Shown in pieces: positions 31,175 through 39,515 of a DNA stretch of 41,764 nucleotides. Under the pieces are notes generated by a model. That model searched no databases. It was given only the letters and a program-made list of their open reading frames with translations, and was not told where the DNA came from. A program made the position numbers and the translations under genes. The stretch is taken from the NCBI GenBank assembly GCA_005882115.1, contig VBEG01000050.1, forward strand, positions 1 to 41,764. The letters are read 5' to 3'. Source of the DNA: Chloroflexota bacterium (GTDB lineage Bacteria > Chloroflexota > Dormibacteria > Dormibacterales > Dormibacteraceae). Position 1 is the stretch's first letter; each line of letters starts with the position of its first letter.

Positions 31175-32441
31175 GGGCCACCCCACCCCCCAGGAGCAGC
31201 ACCCCGAGTCCGCCGAGCACCTGGGCGGTGCCGATGTTGTCGGCGAGAGCGGCAGCCAGCAGCACGGGAAGCGCCGACACGCCGTTGATGGTCATGTAGA
31301 GAAGCGCGAAGACGCGACCCCGGATCGCGTCGCTCGTCGATTCCATCAGGTAGGTGACGGCCGGGATCAGGATGGCTCCGAACTCGACCCCAAGCAGGAG
31401 GCTGAAGGTCGCACCGGTGATTCGGTTGTGCACCTGGAGGTCGGGAAAATGCTTCATGGCCTCTGGCACCGCCGCGAGCGCGACGAGCGTCACCCCGTTG
31501 GCGATGAGGGAACCCTCCAGCAGACGCGAGCGGTCGACGTTGCGGAGGAACTGTCCGAGCAGGATCGCGCTGAGGATCGCGCCTGCGGTCGCCGGACCGA
31601 GGATGACGTATGTGTCCTCCGCAGCGATGCCGATGACCTTGCTCACGTACGCGGGCGCGAGGGTGTAGAGGTTGAAAAGGACGAGGACCGCGATGCTCAC
31701 CTGGCCGAACGCGAGACGTAGGCCGCGTGACGCGCGCAGGGCGTCGACCCCTTCCTGGAGGTCGACGAGCATCTGGTGAAAACGGTTGCGGCTCTCCTCG
31801 ACCGGCGACTCGGTGTGACGCTTGAGATGCGGGATGTCAGACGCGAAGATCAAAGCGCCCGCGATCGCGAGCAACGCGACCGCGCACCAGTACGGCGCGT
31901 AGAGATCGATTCGCGAGATCACCGGAGCCAGCACACCGCCGACTACCAGGGTCAAGACCATGGTGAGCAGCGCCATCGAGTTGGCTGTGATCAGCGCCTG
32001 GCGTGGGAGAACGGTGGGGATGACGGCGGCCTCGGCCGGTCCGAAAAGCTGACCCACCGCGGAAAAGATCAGCGTGATCACAAGTAGATGGATGAAGTCG
32101 TCCTTCACGCCAGGTATCAAAGACGCGATGGGAATCAGCGCCACCACAACCGCCCGGCCGACGTTGCACCACACCATGATCCGTTTGCGGTCGAAGCGAT
32201 CCGCAATCACGCCGGCGGGAGGCGCGAAGAGTACCGCCGGAACCGTGTACGCGAGCAATGTCACCGCTACCGACGTGCTGCCACCGGAGATGTGGTAGGC
32301 AAGGATGATCAGCGAGAAGAGCAGGAACTTGTCCGCGAGCTGGGCTGCCAGCTGCGCGAACCAGATGTTGCGGAACGCGGTGTGCGACAACGCACCCCGA
32401 AAGCCTCCAGGAGCCTCGACGGGCAGCCTGATCGGATCCAC
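31122..32441 (-). CDS. MFS transporter (EntS/MFS_3-like exporter)
   Basis: 439-residue permease with 10-12 hydrophobic helices. It begins with HTAFRNIWFAQLAAQLADKFLLFSL, the typical TM1 start of the MFS_3 branch, has the loop 2-3 motif A as GVIADRFDRKRIMVW, and a central cytoplasmic loop (ESPVEESRNRFHQMLVDLQEGVDALRA). Related proteins export siderophores, macrolides or other small molecules, but the substrate cannot be predicted. The GTG at 32441 lies 12 bp after the rsmA stop, so it may be co-transcribed with rsmA. Its 3' end overlaps dedA tail to tail. Confidence 0.88.
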   Translation of the reverse strand: MDPIRLPVEAPGGFRGALSHTAFRNIWFAQLAAQLADKFLLFSLIILAYHISGGSTSVAVTLLAYTVPAVLFAPPAGVIADRFDRKRIMVWCNVGRAVVVALIPIASLIPGVKDDFIHLLVITLIFSAVGQLFGPAEAAVIPTVLPRQALITANSMALLTMVLTLVVGGVLAPVISRIDLYAPYWCAVALLAIAGALIFASDIPHLKRHTESPVEESRNRFHQMLVDLQEGVDALRASRGLRLAFGQVSIAVLVLFNLYTLAPAYVSKVIGIAAEDTYVILGPATAGAILSAILLGQFLRNVDRSRLLEGSLIANGVTLVALAAVPEAMKHFPDLQVHNRITGATFSLLLGVEFGAILIPAVTYLMESTSDAIRGRVFALLYMTINGVSALPVLLAAALADNIGTAQVLGGLGVLLLGGGVALIAGGLRVPERAPKPTQ

Positions 32442-32453
32442 GACCGCTAGAGG

Positions 32454-33299
32454 TTAACGATCGGGTCTGGGATTGAATGCGCGATAGACCGCTTCCCACT
32501 CGGGCAGGGTGAGCGTCTGCGGGCGCCGCGCGCCGTCGATTCCAAGCTCGGCCAGCCGGGTGGAAGACTCCACACCAGAGTTCCCGCCGATCCGCGCCAG
32601 CGTGCCGCCGATCTGCTTGCGTCGGAACTGAAACACCTCTTCGACGAAACGCAGGAATTCGTCGGTGTCGGCGACATCGATGCCGGGCCTGTCGCGCACC
32701 TCGAGGATCACGAGGGCCGAGTCAACCTTTGGCGCAGGCGTGAACGACGACGCCGGGATGGTCATGACGACTCTGGGCTCCGCGAACAGCTGCACGGCCA
32801 CCGTGCCGAGACTCGCGGAGGTCGTCGCGGTCCACCGTTCCGCGACCTCCTCCTGCACCACCAGAGACAGCCGGCGCGGCCGCGGCGGCCGATCGAGCAG
32901 CGTGCGGATCAAAGCCCCGGTCAGGTTGTACGGGATGTTGCCCGCGACGACCTCACCGCCGTTGGGAAAGCCGCCGGCCACGTCGTAGCGGAGGATGTCG
33001 GCCTGCACTACCTCGATGTTGTTTCGACCGGCGACAACTTCGCGAAGGACGGGGATCAGCGCGCGGTCGAACTCGACCGCGACGAGTCGCCTGCAGCGCG
33101 CCGCCAGCGCGATGGTGAGCGTGCCGGCGCCGGCTCCGACCTCGAGGACGTCGTCGCGGGAGTCGGTTCCGGCAGCCTCGGCGACGGCGTCGCGCAGCGC
33201 CGGATCGATGAGGAAGTTCTGGCCGAGGCGGTGCTGAAGCGTGATCCGGTGCCGGCGAAGCAGCGCCTGCAGCTCCTGGGCGTTCGCCGGATCGATCAA
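32454..33299 (-). CDS. rsmA: 16S rRNA (adenine(1518)-N6/adenine(1519)-N6)-dimethyltransferase
   Basis: KsgA-type enzyme that dimethylates the two adjacent adenines of helix 45. Visible: RLGQNFLIDPALRDAV, SAM motif I DVLEVGAGAGTLT, AVEFDRALIPVL, and the catalytic GNIPYNLTGALI, followed by SFTPAPKVDSALV. 281 residues from a TTG at 33299, a normal length. It follows tatD by 22 bp, the frequent metG-tatD-rsmA order. Confidence 0.97.
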   Translation of the reverse strand: MIDPANAQELQALLRRHRITLQHRLGQNFLIDPALRDAVAEAAGTDSRDDVLEVGAGAGTLTIALAARCRRLVAVEFDRALIPVLREVVAGRNNIEVVQADILRYDVAGGFPNGGEVVAGNIPYNLTGALIRTLLDRPPRPRRLSLVVQEEVAERWTATTSASLGTVAVQLFAEPRVVMTIPASSFTPAPKVDSALVILEVRDRPGIDVADTDEFLRFVEEVFQFRRKQIGGTLARIGGNSGVESSTRLAELGIDGARRPQTLTLPEWEAVYRAFNPRPDR

Positions 33300-33321
33300 A
33301 CAGTCGCCTGCGGCGGGCGGC

Positions 33322-34071
33322 TCACTTCATCTTTTGAAAAAGCGTGATCGCGTTGGCGCGCTCCTGGTCGGCGAGCTGCTCGAGGCTGATCCCGCGCAGC
33401 TCCGCGACGAGTTCCGCCGTGTCGACGAGGTAGGCGGGCCGGTTGGGCACGCCCATCCGTTTCTGGGCGTTGCCGTACGGCGAGTCGGTCTCCAGCAGCA
33501 GGCGATCGGCGGGGCAGCGCTTCACGACCTCACGCAGAGCTTCGCGGCTGGGACGGGTGATCAAGCCCGCAAACGAGAGATAGAAACCGACGTCCAGAAA
33601 CCGCTGCGCCCAGTCCCACTCGAGCCCGAAGTAGTGCATCACCCCGCGCAGGCCGTGGTGGGCCGAGATGGCCGTGAGAAGCTCCTGGGCGGCGCCGCGG
33701 TTGTGGACGGAGACCGGCAGGTCGAGCTCGGTGGCGATCGCGAACAGCTCGTTCAGGCGCTGAACCTGGAGGTCGTTGTGCGGCCCGCCTACGTGCTCGA
33801 AGTCGAGACCGATCTCGCCGATGACCACGACCATCTCATCCTTGGCCAGCGCGTGCATCGCCGCCAGGTCGGGTTCGGACGGCTCGAGAGGGTGGTGACC
33901 GACGCCCGCCCACACCTCCTGATAGGCATGGCCGAGCGAAACAGCGTTGCTGCTGCGATCGAGGTTGACCCCGACCGCGATGAGGCGCGTCACTCCGGCC
34001 GCAACGGCCTGCTGCACGACCTCGGTGGCATCGCCCAGCTCGTCGATATGGAGATGGGTGTCTACGAAGAT
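33322..34071 (-). CDS. tatD: TatD-family metal-dependent DNase (probable ATC start)
   Basis: TIM-barrel hydrolase with 3'-5' exonuclease activity in characterised members. Metal ligands are visible: [28 protein letters not shown] and LLETDSPYG. The only canonical in-frame start is a TTG at 34161, which would add 30 residues and overlap metG by 100 bp. An ATC at 34071-34069 is preceded by GGAGG with exactly 7 nt spacing and gives [12 protein letters not shown], which is just where TatD proteins begin; length becomes 249 residues. I therefore prefer ATC. It overlaps the metG end by 10 bp. The third residue of the usual THCH motif is Leu here (THLH), as in some homologues. Confidence 0.92.
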   Translation of the reverse strand: MFVDTHLHIDELGDATEVVQQAVAAGVTRLIAVGVNLDRSSNAVSLGHAYQEVWAGVGHHPLEPSEPDLAAMHALAKDEMVVVIGEIGLDFEHVGGPHNDLQVQRLNELFAIATELDLPVSVHNRGAAQELLTAISAHHGLRGVMHYFGLEWDWAQRFLDVGFYLSFAGLITRPSREALREVVKRCPADRLLLETDSPYGNAQKRMGVPNRPAYLVDTAELVAELRGISLEQLADQERANAITLFQKMK

Positions 34072-35795
34072 GGCGCTTCCTCCACCACCTCGTCGAGCCG
34101 CTTGAAGAGCGGTTCGGGGTTGGGCAGCTTGCGGCCGGGACGCAGCTCTGAGGGGTGCCAACGATCCCCGGATTCGTAATCGCCGGTGATCACCGTGTGC
34201 GCGGTCGCGTCTTCGGCGAACTGCCGGACTTCGGGTTGCGGAGCGATCAAGTCCTCGTAGCCCAGCATCGCGTGCAATCGCTGCGACGAAAACGGCAGGA
34301 AGGGCGCAAACATCGTCTTGAGGTTGTCGACGCAGCGCAGCGCGACATAGAGCACCGTGCCGGCGCGCTCACGATCGGTCTTGATCGTGTGCCACGGCTG
34401 CTCCGTGCCGAGGTAGACATTGACTTTCGAGGCCATCGCCATGGCGTGCTTCAAAGCGTTCTGAAACCGCGCCTCCTGCAGCTGCTGTCCGACGTATTCG
34501 AGGGCTTTCTCGACCTCCAGGAGCAGCGTCTCGTCGGCCGCCGTCATCGCCCCCGGCTCGGGCACCGCCGCGAAGTTGCGGTGCGCATTGACGAGCGTGC
34601 GGTGCACGAGGTTGCCCCACGTGGCGACGAGCTCGTCGTTGTTGCGCCGCACGAACTCGTCCCAGGTGAAGTCGGTGTCCTGGTTTTCGGGTCCGGCGAT
34701 CATCAGGTAGTAGCGAAGGGCGTCGGCGTCGTAGCGGTCGAGGACATCTTTGACGTAGATGACCTGGCCCCGGCTCGTCGAAAACTTCTTGCCCTCCATG
34801 TGGAGGAACTCACTCGCCACGATGTCATCGGGCAGGTGGAAGTCGCCCGCGCCCATCAGGATTGCGGGCCAGAGCACGGTGTGAAATGTGATGTTGTCCT
34901 TTCCCATCACGTAGTAGTGGTGGCTGTCGGGACTCTCCCACCAGTCCTTCCACGCATCGGGCTCGCCGCGCTGCATCGCCCACTCGATCGACGCCGACAG
35001 ATAACCGATCACGGCGTCGAACCAGACGTAGATCTTCTTCGCGGGGTTGTCCTCCCAGCCCGGAAGCGGAACGGGAACACCCCAGTCCAGGTCGCGCGTG
35101 ATGGCGCGAGGCTTGAGGTTGCGCACGAACTCGAGCGAGTACTTGCGGACGTTTGGCCGCCAGTTGTCGTGGGACCCGATCCACGTCTTGAGCCGCTCGC
35201 CAAACGCGGGCAGGTCGAAGAAGAAGTGCTCCGTCTCTCGAAACTCGACGGGGGCGTCACTGCCTCGCTGATGCGGGTTGATCAGGTCGGTCGGGTCGAG
35301 CTGGTTGCCGCAGTTGTCGCACTGGTCTCCTCGCGCGTCTGGGTAACCGCAGATGGGGCATTTGCCCTCGATGTAGCGATCGGGAAGCGTGCGGCCGCTC
35401 GCCGGGTCGAAGGCGCCCATCTGCTTATGAGCCACCAGGTAGCCCTTCTCGTAAAGCTTCAGAAACATGTCTTGCGTGACGCGGTAGTGGTTGGCCGTCG
35501 TGGTGCGCGTGAAGATGTCGTAGGTCATACCGAGCCGGACCAGGTCGTCCACGATCGACGCGTTGTTGCGATCGACGAACTCGCGCGGTGGAATTCCCTC
35601 CTTGTCCGCTTCGTAGGTGATCGGTGTTCCGTGCTCGTCGGTGCCGCTCGCCATAAGGACACGCGAGCCGCGGAGGCGCTCAAAGCGTGCAAGCACGTCG
35701 GCGGGCACCGCGAAACCGACCACATGGCCGATGTGCCGAGGACCGTTCGCGTACGGCCAGGCGGGAGCGATCAAGACGATTCTTCGATCAGGCAC
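34062..35795 (-). CDS. metG: Methionyl-tRNA synthetase
   Basis: Class I synthetase, 577 residues. HIGH motif is in [17 protein letters not shown]; a zinc-binding knuckle reads [18 protein letters not shown]; the KMSKS loop is KKFSTSRG, as in the MetG1 branch; the anticodon-binding helices follow. The C-terminal tRNA-binding EMAP domain is absent. A GTG at 35795 gives [18 protein letters not shown], the normal N-terminus; an ATG at 35834 would add 13 residues. GATACT ends 9 nt before the GTG, suggesting a leaderless message. Overlaps tatD. Confidence 0.97.
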   Translation of the reverse strand: MPDRRIVLIAPAWPYANGPRHIGHVVGFAVPADVLARFERLRGSRVLMASGTDEHGTPITYEADKEGIPPREFVDRNNASIVDDLVRLGMTYDIFTRTTTANHYRVTQDMFLKLYEKGYLVAHKQMGAFDPASGRTLPDRYIEGKCPICGYPDARGDQCDNCGNQLDPTDLINPHQRGSDAPVEFRETEHFFFDLPAFGERLKTWIGSHDNWRPNVRKYSLEFVRNLKPRAITRDLDWGVPVPLPGWEDNPAKKIYVWFDAVIGYLSASIEWAMQRGEPDAWKDWWESPDSHHYYVMGKDNITFHTVLWPAILMGAGDFHLPDDIVASEFLHMEGKKFSTSRGQVIYVKDVLDRYDADALRYYLMIAGPENQDTDFTWDEFVRRNNDELVATWGNLVHRTLVNAHRNFAAVPEPGAMTAADETLLLEVEKALEYVGQQLQEARFQNALKHAMAMASKVNVYLGTEQPWHTIKTDRERAGTVLYVALRCVDNLKTMFAPFLPFSSQRLHAMLGYEDLIAPQPEVRQFAEDATAHTVITGDYESGDRWHPSELRPGRKLPNPEPLFKRLDEVVEEAPSS

Positions 35796-35804
35796 CTGGT
35801 GGAC

Positions 35805-35810
35805 AGTATC
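35805..35810 (-). promoter_or_regulatory. Candidate -10 box (GATACT) for metG-tatD-rsmA
   Basis: GATACT on the minus strand ends 9 nt before the GTG proposed for metG and there is no Shine-Dalgarno site between, so the transcript could start at or very near the start codon. No convincing -35 is visible. Confidence 0.3.
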
Positions 35811-35882
35811 GGCCAGGCCAGGACCTGATCTCATCGGCTCGGGACGCCGATGCGTGCGTTAGGGGGCCCGGCGTCCGTCGTC

Positions 35883-35957
35883 GTGCATTGATATGCACTC
35901 CTCCGGGCGCCACCCCTGCCTTCGCCTCGGCGCCCCGACCGGCGACCTGTGGTCGCC
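35883..35957. repeat. Three hairpins between rsmI and metG
   Basis: GTGCAT/ATGCAC (35883-35898, loop TGAT), GGGCGCC/GGCGCCC (35905-35935, 17-nt loop) and GGCGACC/GGTCGCC (35941-35957, loop TGT). They fill the 172-bp gap downstream of rsmI. No T-tract follows, so a Rho-independent terminator is not supported. Confidence 0.65.
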
Positions 35958-35967
35958 TGCCGCGATC

Positions 35968-36648
35968 TCAGGCCCCGGCCGACCGATCCCGCCCACTGAT
36001 CACAAGGGTAAACTCGCCGCGCGAGCGGTCACCAAGGGCGGCCAGGATCTGTGACGGGGTGCCGCGCAGCACTTCCTCGTGCAGCTTGGTCAGCTCGCGC
36101 GTCAGGGTGAGGCTCCGTGCGGGCAGCACCTCCGCGATCAGCGCCAGCGACTTGTGGACGCGAAATGGCGACTCGAAAGCAACCGCGGGTCGCGGGTCTT
36201 CGCGCAACGAATCCATGAGGCGGCGCATCTCGCCCGGCTTGCGTGGGAGGTAGCCGAGGAACGTGAATCCCGGGCCGCCGTAGCCGGCGATGGACAGCGC
36301 GGCGGTGACCGAGCTCGGCCCGGGGACCGGGACCACGGTGTGGCCTGCGGCCCAGGCGGCGGTGACGAGCGCCTGTCCGGGATCCGAGAGGGTCGGCGTG
36401 CCGGCGTCGCTGACCAGCGCCACATCGCCCTCTTCGAGCGCCGACATGACCCGGGGCAGGCCGCGACGCTCGACCGGGGCGCGGTAGCTGTACAGGGGTT
36501 TGCGGATCCCGTGCCGGGCCAGCAAACGTGAGGTCACCCGCGTGTCCTCCGCCGCGATCGCCGACACCTCGCCAAGAACGCGGATCGCTCGTGCGCTCAG
36601 GTCCTCGAGATTGCCGATTGGTGTCCCGACGACGTATAGCTTGCTCAT
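35968..36648 (-). CDS. rsmI: 16S rRNA (cytidine(1402)-2'-O)-methyltransferase
   Basis: Tetrapyrrole-methylase-fold enzyme methylating the ribose of C1402 in the decoding centre. It starts MSKLYVVGTPIGNLEDLSARAIRVL, has AAEDTRVTSRLL, VALVSDAGTPTLSDPG and VPVPGPSSVTAALSIAG, and ends with LTKLHEEVLRG and GEFTLVISG, all typical. 226 residues is slightly short (E. coli 286), lacking the C-terminal extension. It lies upstream of metG, a common rsmI-metG arrangement. Confidence 0.96.
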   Translation of the reverse strand: MSKLYVVGTPIGNLEDLSARAIRVLGEVSAIAAEDTRVTSRLLARHGIRKPLYSYRAPVERRGLPRVMSALEEGDVALVSDAGTPTLSDPGQALVTAAWAAGHTVVPVPGPSSVTAALSIAGYGGPGFTFLGYLPRKPGEMRRLMDSLREDPRPAVAFESPFRVHKSLALIAEVLPARSLTLTRELTKLHEEVLRGTPSQILAALGDRSRGEFTLVISGRDRSAGA

Positions 36649-36659
36649 TCGCCCCCACC

Positions 36660-36699
36660 CGGCGGCTGCGCCGCCGACCTCCCCGGCAAGCGGGGAGGT
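36660..36699. repeat. Two palindromes between dinG and rsmI
   Basis: CGGCGGC/GCCGCCG (36660-36676, loop TGC) and ACCTCCCCG/CGGGGAGGT (36677-36699, loop GCAAG). The second has the CTCCCC/GGGGAG core shared with palindromes at other gene junctions here. Confidence 0.75.
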
Positions 36700-36706
36700 G
36701 AAATGG

Positions 36707-39472
36707 TCAAACCCCTTGGAGCCAGACGCCGATACGGTCGGCGACCTCCGCCGCCGGACCCACGAAGCGCGACGCCGGAGGAAGCACCTCGAGAAACGCC
36801 TTGCCGTAGTCCCGCCCGAGGATCCGGTGGTCGAGGATGGCGACAGCTCCGCGGTCCGTCGAGCGCCGGATCAACCGCCCGAAGCCCTGCTTGAGACGCA
36901 GCGCCGCCTGCGGCAGCGCCAGCTGCGAGAACGGATCGCGCACCTGGTCCGCCCTTGCCGCGTAGATCGGGTCGGTCGGAACCGGGAACGGAAGCCGAAC
37001 GATGATCACGCAGCTCAATCGCTCGCCCGGTATGTCGATGCCTTCCCAGAAGCTCGACGTGCCGAGAAGCAGCGGCCGCTCGGCCTCCTCAAACGTCTTG
37101 AGCAGCTGGCGGCGCTGACCGTCGATGCCCTGACCGAGGATCAGGACGTCGTCGAGGTCGACGCGCTGCTTCAACGCCGCGTGCACATCGCGAAGCTGGC
37201 GGTGCGAGGTGAAAAGGGCGAGCGTCCGGCCGCCCGCCCGTCGAGCGACCGCGGCGATGAGCTCCTCGGCGGCCAAGTCAAACCCCTCGTCCTCAGGCAG
37301 GGGAATGTCGGTGGGCAGGCAGACGAGGGCCTGGTGGTAGAAATCGAAAGGCGACGGAAGGATCAGCTCCTCGATCTCGGCGCCCAGACCGACCCGCGAG
37401 CTGAAGTAGTCGAAGGTCCCGCCGACCGCAAGCGTTGCGGACGTGAACACGGTCGAGCGCCGCTCCGCGTAGACACGCTCGCGGAGGAGCGAGCCAACAT
37501 TGATGGGCGCGGCCCGCAGCAAGAGGTTCTCGGCGCGCGAAACCTGGCTGAACCAGTAAACGCGATTCGCGTCGGGCCGCATCAAGGCCTCGTCGAGGAG
37601 CCGCATCGCGACATCGAGGCGGCCGCGGATCATCTCGAGCTCTCGGATGCGCTGGTCCGGGTCTTCGCCGCCCAGCCACTCGCGCACACCGCCAACGGCG
37701 CGGCGCAGCGACGCATCGAGCGCGGCGAGCGCGGTGACGGTGTTCTCGGCAGGCATGCCGATGTGCACCCACTCCGCATCGCCGCGCATGGCGGGTGTGA
37801 TGCGAACGGACTCCTCCCTTCGCTCGGCCTCGCCCAAGCGCGCAGCGACCCAGACGTCCGCGATGCGGAACAGCTCGCGGCCGTGAGCCGCTGCGGCGAC
37901 GGCGTTGGGTTGGGCTTCCGTGAAGGCCTCGCCCGAGGCGCCCAGGTGCGGCTGGCGCTGCAGCTCTTCCAGCAGCCCGTCCATCCGCCCGGCATCGTCC
38001 CGCCTCGCGAGGCGCTCGAGCAGCGCGATCAAACCCGGGCCGTCGACTTCCTGACGCAGACCCCGCGTTGCGGCCTCTTCCAGGTGGTGCGCCTCGTCGA
38101 TCACGAGGTGGTCGAACTCAGGCAGGAGGCCCCCGCCAACCTCGACATCGGCCAGGAGCAGCGCGTGATTGATCACGACGAGGTCAGCGGTCTCGGCCTC
38201 CGCACGCGCGCGGTGGACGTAGCAGTCCTCCTTCGTACAGTGGATGCCGACGCAGTCGAGTGGGTCGCTGGCGATCCGGTTCCACAGCACCTCCTCGCGC
38301 CCGTGCAGGCGAAGCTCCGAGCGATCGCCGCTCTCGGTGGTGTGCAGCCAGATTAGGACCTTGAGCTTGAACATCAGCTCCTCGGCGTCCTTGCATGGCT
38401 CGCTGAGGTAGCGCCGCCAGCGGCGCAGCGACACGTAGTTCGACCGGCCTTTGAGCAGGCATGCCTTGAAGTCCCAGGGCAGCCATTCGCGCAGCCCGGG
38501 TAGATCTTTGGACATCAGCTGCTCTTGGAGCGTGTGCGTGTTGGTCGAGACGACGACACGCTCGCGGTGACGTACAGCCCGCGCGATCGACGGCACGAGG
38601 TAGGCGAGGCTCTTGCCGGTCCCCGTCCCGGCCTCGACCACCAGCGTGCCCCCGCGCGCCTGGATCTGGGCGACCGCGAGCAGCATCTGAAGCTGCGGCT
38701 CCCGATGCTCATAGCCAGGCAGTAGATCGGCGAGCGGCCCCTCTGGGCCCAGCAATCCGGCGAGGACGTAAGGGTCTTCCGGCGGTGCCACAGCCGAGCG
38801 GCCGCGGCCGGCGGACTCGACACTCACCGCGATCTCCGGCTCCGGGTTTGGATTCGGCGCCGTCAGCGCTTCGGCGAAGAACCTGGCCACGGGCCACTCG
38901 TAGGGTGCAACAAGAGCGACCATCGATTCCTTCAGCGACTCGTGGAGTCCGACGGCCTCGTCCCGCAGGCGGAGCAGGAGCTGGCGCGTCGCGTCCGCGT
39001 CGTCGAGGGCTCGGTGCGGGCGCGGCTGAATGAATCCCATCTCGCTGGACAGCAGCGGCAGGCTGTGGCTTCCCGCGCCGGGCAGCAGGATCCGGGCAAT
39101 GTCCAGCGTGTCGAGGATCTCCTGCGATTCGTCCCACAGGCCCGCGGCCTCGAGAAACTCGACATCCAACCGCGCGCCGTGCCCCACCGGTTGCCTTCCT
39201 CGAAGGAAGTCCGCCAGGCGGCGAAGAGCTGACTCGGGGGTGGCGGCGCCGCGCAGCTCCTCCTGCTTGATCCCGGTCAGACGCAGCACGGTGTCAGGCA
39301 CCGCTCGGCCAGGGTCGACCAGCTGCTCCAGGGTGGATGTGACCTGGTCCGAGGTGAAGGCGACGGCCCCGATCTCGATAACTCGGTCTCGGGCCGGGTC
39401 GAGACCGGTCGTTTCGAGGTCCAGGGCAGCGTACTCCGGCAACTTTCCCGCGATTCTACGAACCGCGCCCAA
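36707..39472 (-). CDS. dinG: DinG-family helicase fused to a DEDDh 3'-5' exonuclease
   Basis: 921-residue two-domain protein. The N-terminal DnaQ-like exonuclease shows ALDLETTGLD (D-x-E), VGHGARLDVEFL and HRALDDADATRQLL. The XPD/DinG helicase follows, with Walker A EAGTGTGKSLAYLVP, four Cys (SEPCKD, DCVGIHC, KEDCYVH) in the position of the iron-sulphur cluster, DEAH in LVIDEAHHLEE, and motif VI LKQGFGRLIRR. Exo-fused DinG is common in Gram-positives; some fused members have lost helicase activity but here the FeS cysteines and motor motifs look intact. The start is uncertain: TTG 39472 gives MGAVRRIAGKLPEYAALDLE; TTG 39442 is an alternative; the frame to 39730 overlaps the divergent gene. 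It probably acts in DNA repair. Confidence 0.93.
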   Translation of the reverse strand: MGAVRRIAGKLPEYAALDLETTGLDPARDRVIEIGAVAFTSDQVTSTLEQLVDPGRAVPDTVLRLTGIKQEELRGAATPESALRRLADFLRGRQPVGHGARLDVEFLEAAGLWDESQEILDTLDIARILLPGAGSHSLPLLSSEMGFIQPRPHRALDDADATRQLLLRLRDEAVGLHESLKESMVALVAPYEWPVARFFAEALTAPNPNPEPEIAVSVESAGRGRSAVAPPEDPYVLAGLLGPEGPLADLLPGYEHREPQLQMLLAVAQIQARGGTLVVEAGTGTGKSLAYLVPSIARAVRHRERVVVSTNTHTLQEQLMSKDLPGLREWLPWDFKACLLKGRSNYVSLRRWRRYLSEPCKDAEELMFKLKVLIWLHTTESGDRSELRLHGREEVLWNRIASDPLDCVGIHCTKEDCYVHRARAEAETADLVVINHALLLADVEVGGGLLPEFDHLVIDEAHHLEEAATRGLRQEVDGPGLIALLERLARRDDAGRMDGLLEELQRQPHLGASGEAFTEAQPNAVAAAAHGRELFRIADVWVAARLGEAERREESVRITPAMRGDAEWVHIGMPAENTVTALAALDASLRRAVGGVREWLGGEDPDQRIRELEMIRGRLDVAMRLLDEALMRPDANRVYWFSQVSRAENLLLRAAPINVGSLLRERVYAERRSTVFTSATLAVGGTFDYFSSRVGLGAEIEELILPSPFDFYHQALVCLPTDIPLPEDEGFDLAAEELIAAVARRAGGRTLALFTSHRQLRDVHAALKQRVDLDDVLILGQGIDGQRRQLLKTFEEAERPLLLGTSSFWEGIDIPGERLSCVIIVRLPFPVPTDPIYAARADQVRDPFSQLALPQAALRLKQGFGRLIRRSTDRGAVAILDHRILGRDYGKAFLEVLPPASRFVGPAAEVADRIGVWLQGV

Positions 39473-39480
39473 TCGCGGTT
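39461..39480. repeat. Palindrome AACCGCG...CGCGGTT next to the AAA-gene promoter
   Basis: AACCGCG (39461-39467) and CGCGGTT (39474-39480) with a 6-nt spacer overlap the start of dinG on minus and the -35 region of the divergent plus-strand gene. The position would suit an operator controlling both genes; no regulator is identified. Confidence 0.45.
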
Positions 39481-39506
39481 GGAACGTGAGTCCTGGAATG
39501 TAATAT
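39479..39506 (+). promoter_or_regulatory. Candidate promoter for the AAA+ ATPase gene (TTGGAA-16-TAATAT)
   Basis: TTGGAA (39479-39484), 16 bp, then TAATAT (39501-39506) preceded by TG. The -10 box ends 9 nt before the ATG at 39516, again implying a very short leader. Confidence 0.5.
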
Positions 39507-39515
39507 GTGCGCCCG

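Noticed and set aside
30470-31186. Apparent 239-residue N-terminal extension of thrS
   Set aside because: It is antisense to the DedA gene and has no synthetase domain; the ATG at 30469 fits the family.
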